Source: Aliiglaciecola sp. M165 (lineage in GTDB: Bacteria; Pseudomonadota; Gammaproteobacteria; Enterobacterales; Alteromonadaceae). From it: 64,000 nt of DNA. The translations under genes were made by a program, and so were the position numbers. Below are positions 43,518 through 55,421 of this stretch, piece after piece. Below the pieces are notes generated by a model, which did no database searches, had not been told where the DNA came from, and was given only the letters and a program-made list of their open reading frames with translations. The stretch lies in the NCBI RefSeq assembly GCF_007197995.1, contig NZ_VKKH01000010.1:1-64000 (forward strand). The letters run 5' to 3'. Numbering within the stretch: the stretch's first letter is position 1; every line of letters begins with the position of its first letter.

Positions 43518-44405
43518 TTAAGACACCTCGTGGTCGTTATAGGATTCCAAAAAAGACAGGAAGGCTTCGCAAGCCAAGTTTTTGGGACGGTCTATCGCGG
43601 TAACAGCATACCAGTGACTGTGTATGGGAAAATCTTCGATTTCAAGGGCTTTTATTCCTTGGTCCCCGCCTTGAGCGAGCGTATGTTCTGAGAGAATAGC
43701 CAGACCGAGTCCTGATTTAACCGAGAGTTTGATTGCTTCATTGCTTTCAACCAGCATAGTATTTGTTAGTGTTAGTTGATTTTGTTGGCAATATTGCTCG
43801 ATCGTCATTCGTGTCCCAGACCCGACCTCACGCATTAAAAAGCGCTTGTCTTTGAGATCATTGAGGGTGCAGTGATCAGGTCCGTCGTAGCTATTTGGTG
43901 CTATGACCTGTAAACGGTTACTCATGAATTCTTGTTTATGGTAGGTATCACCTTGCGGCGGATGACTGAATATATAAATATCGTCCTGATTGTTTTCTAA
44001 TCTTTCAATTACCTGAGCACGGTTTCTGACTTGAAACAGGATGTCTAGTCCTTCATGGAGTTTACAAAATTCGGCGAGTACAGGTGGAATCACGTATTTT
44101 GCTGTGGTGACCACAACAATACTCAGCCGCCCTTTTTCGATTCCTTTAATGGCTTCTACCTGAGCATTCAACTTGTGCTGCGCAGCAGCTATCTCTTGGG
44201 CACATTGATACACCGCTTTGCCGGCTTCGGTCATATAGAGTCTGCCGTGCTGCGATTCGATTAATTGTGACCCAACCTCAGCGGACAACTTTTTGAGTTG
44301 CAACGATACTGTAGGTTGACTCAAACTCAGTGTGTTTGAGGCCGCAGTGATGGAGCCACTGTCAACTACTTGCCTGTAGACTTCTAACAACCTAAACGTA
44401 AGCAT
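43518..44405 (-). CDS. LysR family transcriptional regulator
   Basis: A 295-residue LysR-type regulator. The winged helix is at residues 1-60 (SGSITAASNTLSLSQPTVSLQLKKL), followed by the effector domain (LSIVVVTTAKYVIPPVLAEF). The sequence is closest in style to RbcR/CysB-like members that open with MLTFRLLEVYRQVVD. It is convergent with the hybrid kinase gene. No divergent target gene is close; purE starts 270 bp away on the other strand. A palindrome just upstream suggests autoregulation. Confidence 0.9.
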   Translation of the reverse strand: MLTFRLLEVYRQVVDSGSITAASNTLSLSQPTVSLQLKKLSAEVGSQLIESQHGRLYMTEAGKAVYQCAQEIAAAQHKLNAQVEAIKGIEKGRLSIVVVTTAKYVIPPVLAEFCKLHEGLDILFQVRNRAQVIERLENNQDDIYIFSHPPQGDTYHKQEFMSNRLQVIAPNSYDGPDHCTLNDLKDKRFLMREVGSGTRMTIEQYCQQNQLTLTNTMLVESNEAIKLSVKSGLGLAILSEHTLAQGGDQGIKALEIEDFPIHSHWYAVTAIDRPKNLACEAFLSFLESYNDHEVS

Positions 44406-44408
44406 AAA

Positions 44409-44443
44409 TAGATATTAGTAAACATGTTTAATACTGTTATCTA
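44409..44443. promoter_or_regulatory. Palindromic site upstream of the LysR gene
   Basis: A perfect 12-bp palindrome TAAACATGTTTA (44419-44430) is flanked by TAGATA (44409) and TATCTA (44438). It starts four bases upstream of the LysR start codon, where LysR proteins often bind their own promoter. Binding is inferred. Confidence 0.4.
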
Positions 44444-44674
44444 CGATGATAAATGTTTTTAGTTCACATTTATTCGCAAAAAAGCATCTTGATACCGGAT
44501 TTTTACTTCCCTGATTTGGGCTTCTTGATTATTTACGCTACAATCTGCGGCCCTGAAAAGCGCATCGAACGCTATTGGGAGCGAGATTAGAATTTTTCTT
44601 TGAGTTAGGAAGGACTAATCGTTATTGTCTCGGCACAGATGACATGCCGGTAACCATATATTTTGGGAGCGACC

Positions 44675-45166
44675 ATGCCAAAAGTGGCAATCGTAATGGG
44701 GTCCAATTCAGATTGGCCAACAATGCAACATGCTGCATTGATGTTAAAAAAATTGGGTGTAGAGTTTGAAGCAAAAGTAGTGTCTGCGCATAGAACTCCT
44801 GACTTATTGACCGAATTTTCTAAGACTGCTTCACGAAAAGGTTTTCATGTGATCATTGGTGGTGCTGGCGGTGCCGCGCATCTGCCAGGTATGATCGCCG
44901 CTCATACACATCTACCAGTATTTGGTGTTCCCGTAAGATCAAGCCAGCTAAATGGTTTAGATTCGTTGCTGTCAATCGTTCAGATGCCCAAGGGTGTGGC
45001 TGTCGGTACAACAGCAATCGGAGAGGCCGGCGCTGCTAACGCGGGGCTTCTAGCGGCTCAGGTTATAGCATTACATGATGAAGATGTTGCTGATGCTATA
45101 ATCGCTTTTCGTCAGAATCAAACGAATACTGTTCTTGGATTGGAGCCATTGGAGCTGCCTGAATGA
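44675..45166 (+). CDS. purE: N5-carboxyaminoimidazole ribonucleotide mutase
   Basis: PurE converts N5-CAIR to CAIR in de novo purine synthesis. The 163-residue protein has [20 protein letters not shown] (active-site His) and [17 protein letters not shown], all class I PurE motifs. ATG 44675 is chosen over TTG 44663 because GGGAG lies about five bases before it. The stop overlaps the purK start by four bases (ATGA), so the two are coupled, as in E. coli. Confidence 0.97.
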   Translation: MPKVAIVMGSNSDWPTMQHAALMLKKLGVEFEAKVVSAHRTPDLLTEFSKTASRKGFHVIIGGAGGAAHLPGMIAAHTHLPVFGVPVRSSQLNGLDSLLSIVQMPKGVAVGTTAIGEAGAANAGLLAAQVIALHDEDVADAIIAFRQNQTNTVLGLEPLELPE

Positions 45167-46305
45167 AGGTACTGGTATACGGTTCGGGCCAGCTAGCACA
45201 AATGATGTGCTTAGCTGCTGTACCCCTTGGCATTCAAGTTCGCGCAGTTGATGTGACCACTCGTAACGTTGTCGACCCAATCAGCAAAGAAGTTTTAGAT
45301 ACCTCGTTAGACGATGCCATCAATGAATCCGATGCGCTGACTGTTGAGTTCGAACACGTACCTGAAGATTTGCTAGAGCAAGCAAGTTCAAGCGGAAAAC
45401 TTTATCCCGGCATTGACGCCATATTAGCCGGTGCTGACAGAGTGCGCGAGAAGCAAGTACTTGAAGAGCTTGCGGTTAAAAACAGTGATCACCTTATTAT
45501 TACAGATGTGTCGCAGTTGCATGAAGCCATTGATTCATTGGGTGAAAAACTCATACTCAAAGCCAGCCGAGACGGCTATGATGGTTACGGTCAGTGGCGC
45601 CTAAAAAGCAAAAACGAGCTGGCGAGTCTTTGCCAGGAACTTGCATGCCTTGATCTTAGTAAAGTCCCTTTAATTGCGGAGAAAATGGTCCCGTTCGATC
45701 GTGAATTATCCTTACTTGGAGCGCGTAATTCTCAAGGTGAATTTGTTTTTTACCCATTAGCTGAAAATCTACATCACCAAGGCCAACTGCACGTGTCTGT
45801 AGCACCTGCGCCCCAAGTCACAGGCAGCTTGATTGTTCAGGCACAAAGTGCGTTTAAGTTACTTGCTGACAAATTTGAATATGTTGGGGTGATGGCCGTT
45901 GAATTCTTCCAAGTTGGTGATGAATTGCTGGTTAACGAGATTGCACCTCGTGTGCACAACTCTGGTCACTGGAGCATGCAAGGGGCTGATACCAGCCAGT
46001 TTGAGAATCACATGCGTGCAATCACTGGGCTACCCCTTGGTAATGCCAATGCAAAGTACAAAAGTGCGATGATTAATATTATTGGTTGTGATGACTATTC
46101 AACAGATCTTTTGAGTATTAATCGATGTCATTTGCACCTGTATGGAAAAAGCGTACGCCCAAAACGTAAGATGGGTCATATTAATCTGACCGGGGAGAGC
46201 TACGCAGAGATCGCTGAGCTAATGACTACCTTAGCCAAATATTTGCCAATGGCTTATTTCCCCAAATTGCTCGACGAAGCGGATAAGCTAAGCGAATTGA
46301 ACTAA
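45163..46305 (+). CDS. purK: 5-(carboxyamino)imidazole ribonucleotide synthase
   Basis: PurK is the ATP-grasp enzyme that carboxylates AIR to N5-CAIR with ATP and bicarbonate, feeding PurE. The 380-residue protein has the N-terminal dinucleotide-like fold ([11 protein letters not shown]), the ATP-grasp centre ([36 protein letters not shown]) and the metal-binding [15 protein letters not shown] motif. It overlaps purE by four bases. Confidence 0.96.
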   Translation: MKVLVYGSGQLAQMMCLAAVPLGIQVRAVDVTTRNVVDPISKEVLDTSLDDAINESDALTVEFEHVPEDLLEQASSSGKLYPGIDAILAGADRVREKQVLEELAVKNSDHLIITDVSQLHEAIDSLGEKLILKASRDGYDGYGQWRLKSKNELASLCQELACLDLSKVPLIAEKMVPFDRELSLLGARNSQGEFVFYPLAENLHHQGQLHVSVAPAPQVTGSLIVQAQSAFKLLADKFEYVGVMAVEFFQVGDELLVNEIAPRVHNSGHWSMQGADTSQFENHMRAITGLPLGNANAKYKSAMINIIGCDDYSTDLLSINRCHLHLYGKSVRPKRKMGHINLTGESYAEIAELMTTLAKYLPMAYFPKLLDEADKLSELN

Positions 46306-46402
46306 ATTTAATCGAACGTGGATTGAATAATAAGCAGAGTTCAATCGTCAATGGTTAGATCACGGGTTAAATACATTATCAATGCAAACAACTATTGACA
46401 TG

Positions 46403-46408
46403 TATAAT
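46403..46408 (+). promoter_or_regulatory. Probable -10 element of the tRNA-Thr promoter
   Basis: A perfect TATAAT lies about 80 bases upstream of the tRNA. TTGACA occurs right before it, but with only two bases between, so it cannot be its -35 partner. No other good -35 was found. Confidence 0.4.
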
Positions 46409-46484
46409 CTAGTGACTAAAATAGCGCCTCGTTTTTGCTGAAGGTCACCAACCCTTCAACACGCGAAAACGTGTTTCTAAGTGT

Positions 46485-46560
<76 letters not shown>

Positions 46561-46745
46561 TTTTTCCCTTCATCGCGAATGCGAACGTCATAAATTCCCT
46601 AAACATCTAATACAAGCTGTTTCGACCAATGACCTTTTTAATACTTACTAGGTTTTGCGCTTAGTCTTGACCAAGTGTACTCGCCGCCAATTGCAGTCGT
46701 TTGTAAAATGAAATATTGTCCATTTGTTACTTAACAAGAATCGAA

Positions 46746-47234
46746 ATGAAGGTAGCTACATTGAAACATGAGATAACTTTCACTAGATTGTCAGAAATTG
46801 AATCAAGCGAAATCATTGCCCATATGTCGGAACCTCGTATTTCTGAGCATATGCCACTTTTGAAATTTAAATGGGACGAAGCTAGTGTTGTTAACTTCAT
46901 CACGACTAAAGAAAAATGTTGGAGCAGGGATGGTCTGGGACATTGGGCTATACTGTTCGATGACAAATATGTCGGATGGGGTGGTTTTCAAAAAGAAGGA
47001 GATGAGTGGGATTTTGGTCTGGTTCTGAAAACAGATTCATTCGGGTTGGGTACACGCATTTCAAAAAAAGCGATTGAATTTGCTGTGCTAGATCCGCGGA
47101 TTCCGTTTGTTACCTTCTTACTGCCACCTTCTCGAAAGAAACTTAGAGCACTTGAAAGGCTTGGCGCTATTTTTGTAGCAGAGATAGAATACGAAGGTGA
47201 AAGATTTCTAAAATATAGACTCGAGACAAAATAG
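46746..47234 (+). CDS. GNAT family N-acetyltransferase
   Basis: A 162-residue protein of the GNAT fold in the RimJ/RimL-like group. LSEIESSEIIAHMSEPRISEHMP is the N-terminal substrate region, HWAILFDDKYVGWGGF the central strand pair, and DFGLVLKTDSFGLGTRISKKAIEFA the acetyl-CoA-binding segment with a G-x-G variant. FVTFLLPPSRKKLRALERLGA is the usual end. The substrate is unknown. ATG 46746 is used; a TTG at 46716 would add ten residues without a better ribosome site. Confidence 0.82.
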   Translation: MKVATLKHEITFTRLSEIESSEIIAHMSEPRISEHMPLLKFKWDEASVVNFITTKEKCWSRDGLGHWAILFDDKYVGWGGFQKEGDEWDFGLVLKTDSFGLGTRISKKAIEFAVLDPRIPFVTFLLPPSRKKLRALERLGAIFVAEIEYEGERFLKYRLETK

Positions 47235-47294
47235 CGTTTTGTCTCTGATAGATTTCAAGCGTCAACTGTGAAGATCTTTCAGGCTGTTTAGCTC

Positions 47295-47681
47295 TCAAGT
47301 TTTCTCTTTAGATTGCCCATTCTTTTCTGGTGGCAACTGTTCACGTGCCGTAGCAATAAGATGTTTATTACGCGTGCGTTCCATGGTGTCGACCTGATTG
47401 TGCAATGCTGCTTTGGCAAGAATGTGAGCGGTGACCGGGGCAGTAATCACTAAAAACAGGGTGATAAGTAGTTCGTTAATACTCACATGACCTTGAAGGT
47501 GGAACATATAGACCATTGATCCAATCAGTATGCCGCCAAGGCCGAGTGTTGTGGCCTTGGTTGGTGCATGTAATCGCACATAGAGATCTTGTAAACGAAG
47601 TAATCCTACAGAGCCTACCAATACGAATAGCCCGCCGATAAGCAATAAAACTGATATCGTCAATTCAACTGCAAAACTCAT
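47295..47681 (-). CDS. mrpG: Na+/H+ antiporter subunit G
   Basis: The last gene of the Mrp operon encodes a 128-residue subunit with three hydrophobic segments. VELTISVLLLIGGLFVLVGSVGLLRLQDLYVRLHAPTK is the family pattern. MrpG is a small structural subunit of the multi-protein cation/proton antiporter. It starts eight bases after the mrpF stop. The C-terminal tail is polar and basic. Confidence 0.93.
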   Translation of the reverse strand: MSFAVELTISVLLLIGGLFVLVGSVGLLRLQDLYVRLHAPTKATTLGLGGILIGSMVYMFHLQGHVSINELLITLFLVITAPVTAHILAKAALHNQVDTMERTRNKHLIATAREQLPPEKNGQSKEKT

Positions 47682-47689
47682 AAAAACTC

Positions 47690-47959
47690 CTATTCAATGA
47701 TATCGCCACGAAGCAGGTATTTGCCAAAGGCGACACTGCTGACAAATCCAAGCATTGCAATAAGTAATGCGGCTTCGAAGTACAAAGGTGTGCGATTATA
47801 AATGCCGTAAAGTAAGATCAGCGCAATGCTATTGATGTACATGGTATCGAGCGCAAGAATGCGGTCTACAATGTGTGGGCCAATCAACAGACGCCACAAG
47901 TTGAAAACCAATGCAATACACAACATGATTGCCACTAATATGACAGAGATATCTAACAT
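47690..47959 (-). CDS. mrpF: Na+/H+ antiporter subunit F
   Basis: An 89-residue subunit with three membrane helices; RLLIGPHIVDRILALDTMYINSIALILLYG is characteristic of MrpF. Its start overlaps the mrpE end by seven bases, which indicates coupled translation in the Mrp operon. Confidence 0.93.
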   Translation of the reverse strand: MLDISVILVAIMLCIALVFNLWRLLIGPHIVDRILALDTMYINSIALILLYGIYNRTPLYFEAALLIAMLGFVSSVAFGKYLLRGDIIE

Positions 47960-48453
47960 TCGAAAATCTCCTTTATACGAGACTCATAGCGATTTTTAAT
48001 TAAATCGATTACTTCTTGTTCATTGTCAGGCATGTCTAATACATGCACATAAAGCCATTTTTGATCTTTAGACACATCGGCGCTAACTGTGCCAGGTGTC
48101 ATGGTCACAGTGCTAGCAAGCACGGTGATGGGTAAGGTGTCCGGTAAATCCAGGGGAACCGCAACAAACCCAGGTTTAATCTTGCGCAAAGGTCCAAGCA
48201 CCAATAAAGCGACCTGCAAATTGGCAACTACAATGTCTTTCAATACAACAAAGACATAAAGCAGCGCTTTAAGCGGTTTTTTAATACCTGATTGCGGAAC
48301 CCTTAGCGGCGCACAAAGTAGTGGAATGGCAATGGCGAGCACCGTCCCTAAAAGAATATGCCCAAGACTAACAGTTGAGTTAATCATCAACCACACAATT
48401 AACAACATGAGGCTGTGTGAAGGCATGGGAAACGCACGGGAGAAAAAATTCAT
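47953..48453 (-). CDS. mrpE: Na+/H+ antiporter subunit E
   Basis: A 166-residue subunit with two N-terminal hydrophobic regions and a soluble C-terminal part (LASTVTMTPGTVSADVSKDQKWLYVHVLD), the MrpE signature. It overlaps mrpD by one base and mrpF by seven. It is needed for stability or assembly of the complex in studied systems. Confidence 0.93.
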   Translation of the reverse strand: MNFFSRAFPMPSHSLMLLIVWLMINSTVSLGHILLGTVLAIAIPLLCAPLRVPQSGIKKPLKALLYVFVVLKDIVVANLQVALLVLGPLRKIKPGFVAVPLDLPDTLPITVLASTVTMTPGTVSADVSKDQKWLYVHVLDMPDNEQEVIDLIKNRYESRIKEIFEC

Positions 48454-49976
48454 TAGGGTGCTTCCTCTAAGTTCATTATCTCAACAACACTATTCACATC
48501 GTGCAACTGCATGGCAGCTTCGTTTGTATAATGCACCATACCATCACCAAAAATTACGATTGCGGGTGATGCAACGAGTAGCAGAATAGTGCCAGATAGC
48601 TGCCAATTGGAAATATTCGTTGTCTCGTCAGGGTCGCTGTTGGGGGCATATCGCCAAAATAAGGTTGTCCCAGCTCTGGATAAAGCAATAATCGTCATCA
48701 GACTCGACAGTAAAATTAAAGACCACACCCACACTCTTTCTGCCGGCACCACTGCTGCTTGTAACACCATAAGTTTACCAAGAAAACCGGAAAATGGAGG
48801 CAAACCAGCGACTGAGAGCGCCGCGACAAAAAACAGTATACCCAGCACGGATTGTTGTTTAATTTTACGGGCAACAACAAACCTATCGAATGCCTTTCCG
48901 CGTTGCTTTCCAATCATATCTGCGATGAGGAACAGTGCGCCAGTAATTAGCGTACTGTGTACAAGGTAAAGCAAACCCGCAGCCGTTGCTTCAGGCGTTC
49001 TTAACGCAAAAGCGATCAGTAAGGTCCCGATAGATACGACAACTAGGTTTCCGGCTAGTGTGCGCAAATTGGGGCTCGCCAATGCCCCTATGGTACCTAT
49101 CGCGATTGAAAGGATAGCCAATGGCCAAACCCAAGGTTCAACCATGTTTGCTAAGTCTCCCGCCTGTTCGCCGAAAATCACGGTGTAAACTCTAAATATG
49201 CAATAAACGCCGACTTTTGTCATGATGGCAAAAAGTGCAGCTACTGGTGCGCTTGCCGCTGCATAAGTGCGAGGCAACCAAAAATGCAAAGGTAGCATTG
49301 CAGCCTTTAAGCCAAATACCACCAGTAATAACGAACCACCTGCCTGAGCGATGATTGCCTGATCTTCCGGAAGAGTCGTAATACGCTGAGACATGTCAGT
49401 TATATTGAGCGTGCCAGTCGTGCCGTACAGTGTTCCAAGTGCAATCAAGAATAAGCTAGAGCCTATTAGGTTTAGGATGACATAGTGAACATTGGCCGCG
49501 GTCTTTTGCTTTCCTGGGCCATGAATTAGCAAAGTGTACGACGCGATAAGTAATACTTCGAAGAATACGAAGAGGTTGAATAAATCGTTGGTCAAAAAAG
49601 CGCCGTAGATCCCTAATAATTGGAATTGGATAAGTGGCTGGTAATATTTACCTTCCCGGTCTGTTCCGGCAAAGGAATAGAGCGTGACGCCAAGTCCTAA
49701 AAAGCTGGTTAATGCAATTAACATTGCTGAAAGCTGATCAGCATAGAGAATGATACCAAATGGCGGTTGCCAGTCCCCCACTGCATACATCAATGGGCCA
49801 TTTTGGGTAACCGTTTGGATCAACCAAATTGCACAGGCGACTTGGATCAACATAAGGGTCAATGAAGCCACTCTGCGATATTGGTACTTTTCGTTACCAT
49901 TAAAGGGTGGTAACAACATCAACAGGCCACCCAACATAGGGATCAATAATGGCAATATTGGCAAATGCGCAATCAT
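48453..49976 (-). CDS. mrpD: Na+/H+ antiporter subunit D
   Basis: A 507-residue proton-translocating subunit related to complex I NuoM/NuoN, with about fourteen helices. The proton-path motifs LFVFFEVLLIASYTLLIHG (Glu in helix 5) and GLKAAMLPLHFWLPRTYAAAS (Lys in helix 7) are present. It overlaps mrpC by four bases and mrpE by one. Confidence 0.95.
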   Translation of the reverse strand: MIAHLPILPLLIPMLGGLLMLLPPFNGNEKYQYRRVASLTLMLIQVACAIWLIQTVTQNGPLMYAVGDWQPPFGIILYADQLSAMLIALTSFLGLGVTLYSFAGTDREGKYYQPLIQFQLLGIYGAFLTNDLFNLFVFFEVLLIASYTLLIHGPGKQKTAANVHYVILNLIGSSLFLIALGTLYGTTGTLNITDMSQRITTLPEDQAIIAQAGGSLLLVVFGLKAAMLPLHFWLPRTYAAASAPVAALFAIMTKVGVYCIFRVYTVIFGEQAGDLANMVEPWVWPLAILSIAIGTIGALASPNLRTLAGNLVVVSIGTLLIAFALRTPEATAAGLLYLVHSTLITGALFLIADMIGKQRGKAFDRFVVARKIKQQSVLGILFFVAALSVAGLPPFSGFLGKLMVLQAAVVPAERVWVWSLILLSSLMTIIALSRAGTTLFWRYAPNSDPDETTNISNWQLSGTILLLVASPAIVIFGDGMVHYTNEAAMQLHDVNSVVEIMNLEEAP

Positions 49977-50338
49977 AGTTTGCTCCTGATCGGCTTAACC
50001 AATTTGTCTGTGTCAGGTGGATCTCTGCCATCGACCAGATCGTTACCCAAATCAGCCCTCGCTCGGATAGACAGAATGACCACAAATGCAATCATTGCAA
50101 ATCCAATGACAATTGCAGTCAGGACGAGGGCCTGAGGTAAGGGATCGGCGTAGGATTCAGACATACCTAGGATTGCAGCGCCATTTAGGTTTAACCGACC
50201 GCTTGAAAACAGAAAAAGATTCACAGCATAAGACAGCATGGTTAATCCGACTACAACCGAAAAGGTTCGTCCCCTTAAGCAAAGAAAAACCCCACAGAAC
50301 GTCATCACCCCGACACACACTACGTATAAAGTTTCCAT
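49973..50338 (-). CDS. mrpC: Na+/H+ antiporter subunit C
   Basis: A 121-residue subunit related to NuoK, with three membrane helices. SYAVNLFLFSSGRLN and ADPLPQALVLTAIVIGFAMIAF are typical of MrpC. It overlaps mrpA by one base and mrpD by four. Confidence 0.94.
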   Translation of the reverse strand: METLYVVCVGVMTFCGVFLCLRGRTFSVVVGLTMLSYAVNLFLFSSGRLNLNGAAILGMSESYADPLPQALVLTAIVIGFAMIAFVVILSIRARADLGNDLVDGRDPPDTDKLVKPIRSKL

Positions 50339-53145
50339 TATTCCTCCGCTACAGGGCGGTGTACTGAGGTAAGCTTACCCAGGCTCGCCAAAATAAGTAA
50401 TGTCGCTCCTACCACTGTCAAATAGACCCCCAGGTCGAATACCAGCGCACTTGCTAGTTCTATTTCTCCAATAAATGGGATATCAAAATAATCAAACCAT
50501 GTGGTCATAAATGGCCGTCCAAAGAACCAGCTACCAATGCCAGTGAAAGTCGCAATCAGCACACCCCAAGCGATGAGAGACTGATAGTTAACTTTTAAAC
50601 GCGGTTTGATCCAATCAACACCATGAGCAATATATTGTTGGATTAACGCTACCGACGTAATTAACCCGGCTATGAAGCCTCCACCTGGCATGTTATGTCC
50701 TCGCAAAAAAATGTAGAACGATACGAGTAATGCTAGAGGCAACAAGCTTTGTGAAATCACCGTCAAAATAGGAGGATGACGATCTTCTGACCAAGGAATA
50801 CCTTTGTAATTTGCAGTAGGCATCGCCAATTTGACGCCTGTTAGCAGTTTAAAGATACCAAACGCAGCGATACCCAAAACAAGTATCTCGCCTAAGGTGT
50901 CTAACCCTCTAAAATCAACCAGGATCACGTTAACGGCATTTGTGCCACCACCACCGGTTTTACTGTTCGCCAGGAAAAATTCGGAAATACTATCTAGCGG
51001 CTGGGTGATAAAAGCATAATTGATTGTCGCGACAACTCCACCTACAGCCGCGGCAATACCAAGATCTCTTACAACTCGCGAAGGCGAAGATTCCGCAATC
51101 GTTTTTTGCGGGAGGAAGTAAAGTGCTAACATTAGCAAGATGACAGTAACTACTTCGACGGCCAACTGAGTGAGGGCCAAATCAGGCGCAGAAAAACGCG
51201 CAAAAGCGACAGATACAATCAAACCCACAACCGATAGAGTAATCAGTGCAATCATACGTTTTCGATGATAGATAACTGTTGCTATTGCACTTAAACATAA
51301 AATGACACCAGCGACGATCTCAACAAAAGTCACAGGCTGGTCGGGCAGATGTGCAGCAGCAACATCTAAGTTGATTAGCGGTATCGCAGTAATAACGATA
51401 GTGAACAATAGCAATAGCGCCACATATCTTTGCAAGGAGCCGTTGTTTAAACCTTCATCAAATTTTGCTGAGAAAGCGACAATCTTCTGCATCACGCCTT
51501 CGAAAACAAGTTTTGCGTCGGTTTCTTTGAATTGTGCCTGGAAGCTGTATAAGTGCCTTCGATAGGTATACACCAAAACTCCGCCCACTATCGCGATGAC
51601 ACTCATGAGCAGTGGTATATTAAACCCATGCCAAATAGCCAAACTGTAATAAGGTAATTCTTTCATTAAGACGGAGGTAGCTGCGGCCTCTAATAGGCTT
51701 CCGATCATAAATGCAGGGAAAATTCCAACAAGTAGACATAGGGCTACAAGCACCTCTACTGGGATTTTCATGTAACGCGGTGGCTCATGAGGAATTTTTG
51801 GTAGATTTACCGGCTCACCATTAAAAAATACATCATGGATAAAGCGCAAGGAATACGCCACGGCAAAAACTCCCGCTAGAGTTGCTAGAACGGGGATCAT
51901 CCACGACAAGAAACCTAATGTTTCTTGGTGTAAAGATTCGGCAAAAAACATTTCTTTAGACAAGAAACCGTTGAACAACGGAACTCCAGCCATTGATGCC
52001 GCTGCGACCATCGCAAGTGTGGCAGTGTAGGGCATGTAACGCCACAATCCGTTTAGCTTACGCATGTCTCGAGTGCCCGATTCATGGTCGATAATACCCG
52101 CTGCCATAAACAGTGACGCCTTGAACACTGCGTGATTCATAATATGGAACAATGCGGCTACAGTGGCTAATTCGGTATCAAGCCCTAAAAGCAGCACTAT
52201 GAGACCCAAATGACTGACCGTTGAATACGCTAGCAATCCTTTTAGGTCATGTTTAAACAGCGCAACATACGCACCCAATAATAATGTGATTAAGCCGGTC
52301 ATGGTGACGATTAAAAACCACAACTCTGTTCCGGATAAAATGGGATAAAAACGAGCCAGTAAGAATATTCCTGCTTTAACCATTGTCGCCGAGTGCAAAT
52401 AGGCACTCACCGGGGTAGGTGCCGCCATCGCATGGGGTAGCCAAAAATGGAAGGGAAATTGGGCTGACTTGGTAAACGCTCCAAGCAATACCAAGATGAG
52501 AGCAATTGGATACAAAGCATGATCTCGAATTGCGTCTCCGCTTGCTAAAATAGCGCCTAGTTCATAACTTCCCGCAATGTCGGCAATAATGAGTAACCCG
52601 GCAAGCAAGGCCAGACCCCCAGCACCTGTTACCGTGAGGGCCATTCGCGCGCCTTTCCGAGATTCTGATTTTGATGACCAAAAGCTAATCAACAAGAATG
52701 AGCTAATACTCGTGACTTCCCAAGCCATCCAAAGTTGCAGTACATTGTTCGAAAGCACGATTGACAACATGGCTGTCATAAACAAAAGCAGATAAGCAAA
52801 AAATCGCCCTGCAGCTTCTCGTTCGGACAAGTAATAGCGAGCATAAAGGATGATGAGCAAGCCAATACCCAGTATGAGTATTGCAAACATCAGGGCGAGA
52901 CCATCTAATCGCATTGACAATGTCAGTCCAACAGCGGGTATCCACTCCAGACTCTCAGTGATGACATTGCCAGCCAATACCGTTGGAATTAAACTCGCTA
53001 TGTATGCCAAAGCTATTGCGGGTGGGAGCATTGTGAAAACAGTATTCGCTGTGCGGCCAAACCTTTCGGTGACTAGTGGCACTGTGACACCCAATAGCAT
53101 GATTGCCGTTATCCAAAATAGGCTCATGAATTCAGATAGCTCCAT
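50338..53145 (-). CDS. mrpA: Na+/H+ antiporter subunit A, fused A and B
   Basis: A 935-residue large subunit of the Mrp antiporter. The N-terminal 500 residues resemble NuoL with the helix-5 Glu ([17 protein letters not shown]) and helix-7 Lys ([36 protein letters not shown] in parts) of the proton path. The middle carries the MrpA C-terminal domain ([22 protein letters not shown]), and the last 140 residues are an MrpB domain ([20 protein letters not shown]). A separate mrpB is therefore absent, as in group 2 operons mrpA'CDEFG. The complex exports Na+ in exchange for H+, important in a marine bacterium. Confidence 0.95.
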   Translation of the reverse strand: MELSEFMSLFWITAIMLLGVTVPLVTERFGRTANTVFTMLPPAIALAYIASLIPTVLAGNVITESLEWIPAVGLTLSMRLDGLALMFAILILGIGLLIILYARYYLSEREAAGRFFAYLLLFMTAMLSIVLSNNVLQLWMAWEVTSISSFLLISFWSSKSESRKGARMALTVTGAGGLALLAGLLIIADIAGSYELGAILASGDAIRDHALYPIALILVLLGAFTKSAQFPFHFWLPHAMAAPTPVSAYLHSATMVKAGIFLLARFYPILSGTELWFLIVTMTGLITLLLGAYVALFKHDLKGLLAYSTVSHLGLIVLLLGLDTELATVAALFHIMNHAVFKASLFMAAGIIDHESGTRDMRKLNGLWRYMPYTATLAMVAAASMAGVPLFNGFLSKEMFFAESLHQETLGFLSWMIPVLATLAGVFAVAYSLRFIHDVFFNGEPVNLPKIPHEPPRYMKIPVEVLVALCLLVGIFPAFMIGSLLEAAATSVLMKELPYYSLAIWHGFNIPLLMSVIAIVGGVLVYTYRRHLYSFQAQFKETDAKLVFEGVMQKIVAFSAKFDEGLNNGSLQRYVALLLLFTIVITAIPLINLDVAAAHLPDQPVTFVEIVAGVILCLSAIATVIYHRKRMIALITLSVVGLIVSVAFARFSAPDLALTQLAVEVVTVILLMLALYFLPQKTIAESSPSRVVRDLGIAAAVGGVVATINYAFITQPLDSISEFFLANSKTGGGGTNAVNVILVDFRGLDTLGEILVLGIAAFGIFKLLTGVKLAMPTANYKGIPWSEDRHPPILTVISQSLLPLALLVSFYIFLRGHNMPGGGFIAGLITSVALIQQYIAHGVDWIKPRLKVNYQSLIAWGVLIATFTGIGSWFFGRPFMTTWFDYFDIPFIGEIELASALVFDLGVYLTVVGATLLILASLGKLTSVHRPVAEE

Positions 53146-53327
53146 TTTTGTTCTACTGACCTAGTTCAAGGTAGCATAGGTTGGTCAGACTAGGGTTATA
53201 ATACGCTGTATTTAGTACTTTAATTCTAGGTTTTGGGATCTAGAAATCGACCGAAATATGTATTTGGTTTTAGGTTATATAAAACTTAACCTTTTCCATT
53301 TTATTTACGTATTGCTTTACCGAATAC

Positions 53328-53915
53328 TCAAACTACTGTGTATAGTCGGCTAGAAACATTCTGCGTCTGTTTTTCTTTGCTTAGCTGCCAATCAGATGGT
53401 ACCGCATAGTCCTGATTTTGACGCTCACATTCTATGTAAACTTTGCTACCACTTTTTACCAGATTCATTTTCGCGATAATTTCAATAGACTTTGGTACCA
53501 ACTGTTGATTAAACGGTGGGTCAACAAAGACAATATCAAAGACACAATTTAGCGTACGGGCAACCTCTAGCGCGTTTCCTTTGTGCAAGCGGGCATGTTC
53601 AGCGCCCACATTTAGCGTTTCAAGGTTACGTCGAATTGTTTCAAAAGCCATCTTATCTTTTTCGATGAAGGTGACAGAATCTGCATACCGAGAAAGACAT
53701 TCTATGCCCAACCCCCCACTGCCTGAAAACATATCCAGGCATTTGCTGCTTTGAACATCAGACATTAACCAATTAAATAAAGTTTCTTTATTTCGATCAG
53801 TCGTGGGACGCAATCCTACGGCATCGAGTACCGGAAGCTTTCTTCCTCGCCATTTTCCGCTGATCACTCGAATAGATCCTGTAGAACCAGATTGTTTTTT
53901 TACGCCTCGCTTCAT
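53328..53915 (-). CDS. rsmD: 16S rRNA (guanine(966)-N(2))-methyltransferase
   Basis: RsmD methylates G966 of 16S rRNA in the assembled 30S subunit using S-adenosylmethionine. The protein (195 residues from ATG 53915) has SIRVISGKWRGRKLPV, LRPTTDRNKETLFNWL, the SAM motif LDMFSGSGGLGIECLSR and the catalytic FVDPPFNQQL. The frame is open to ATG 53984, which would add a hydrophobic 23-residue stretch; ATG 53915 gives the normal family length. It is divergent from ftsY, the same arrangement as in E. coli. Confidence 0.94.
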   Translation of the reverse strand: MKRGVKKQSGSTGSIRVISGKWRGRKLPVLDAVGLRPTTDRNKETLFNWLMSDVQSSKCLDMFSGSGGLGIECLSRYADSVTFIEKDKMAFETIRRNLETLNVGAEHARLHKGNALEVARTLNCVFDIVFVDPPFNQQLVPKSIEIIAKMNLVKSGSKVYIECERQNQDYAVPSDWQLSKEKQTQNVSSRLYTVV

Positions 53916-54061
53916 GAATCCAAGAAATGCTATGATGGTGAGAATTGCCCGATAGTGTAAACCTTCGCAAAAGATTCTGCACATTCCATCTAGAAATTAA
54001 CGCAGAAATGGCGAGATAAAATACACGCTAACCAAACATAAGTAAGAGAAAAAATAGCAAG

Positions 54062-55396
<1,335 letters not shown>

Positions 55397-55421
55397 CTAA
55401 CATTACACTGAGAATGTTTAA

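Noticed and set aside
44406..44674. PurR operator or purine riboswitch before purE
   Set aside because: No ACGCAAACGTTTGCGT-like box or purine-aptamer pattern could be found.
46395..46408. TTGACA followed by TATAAT upstream of tRNA-Thr
   Set aside because: Only two bases separate them; a functional pair needs about 17. Only the TATAAT is kept as a possible -10.
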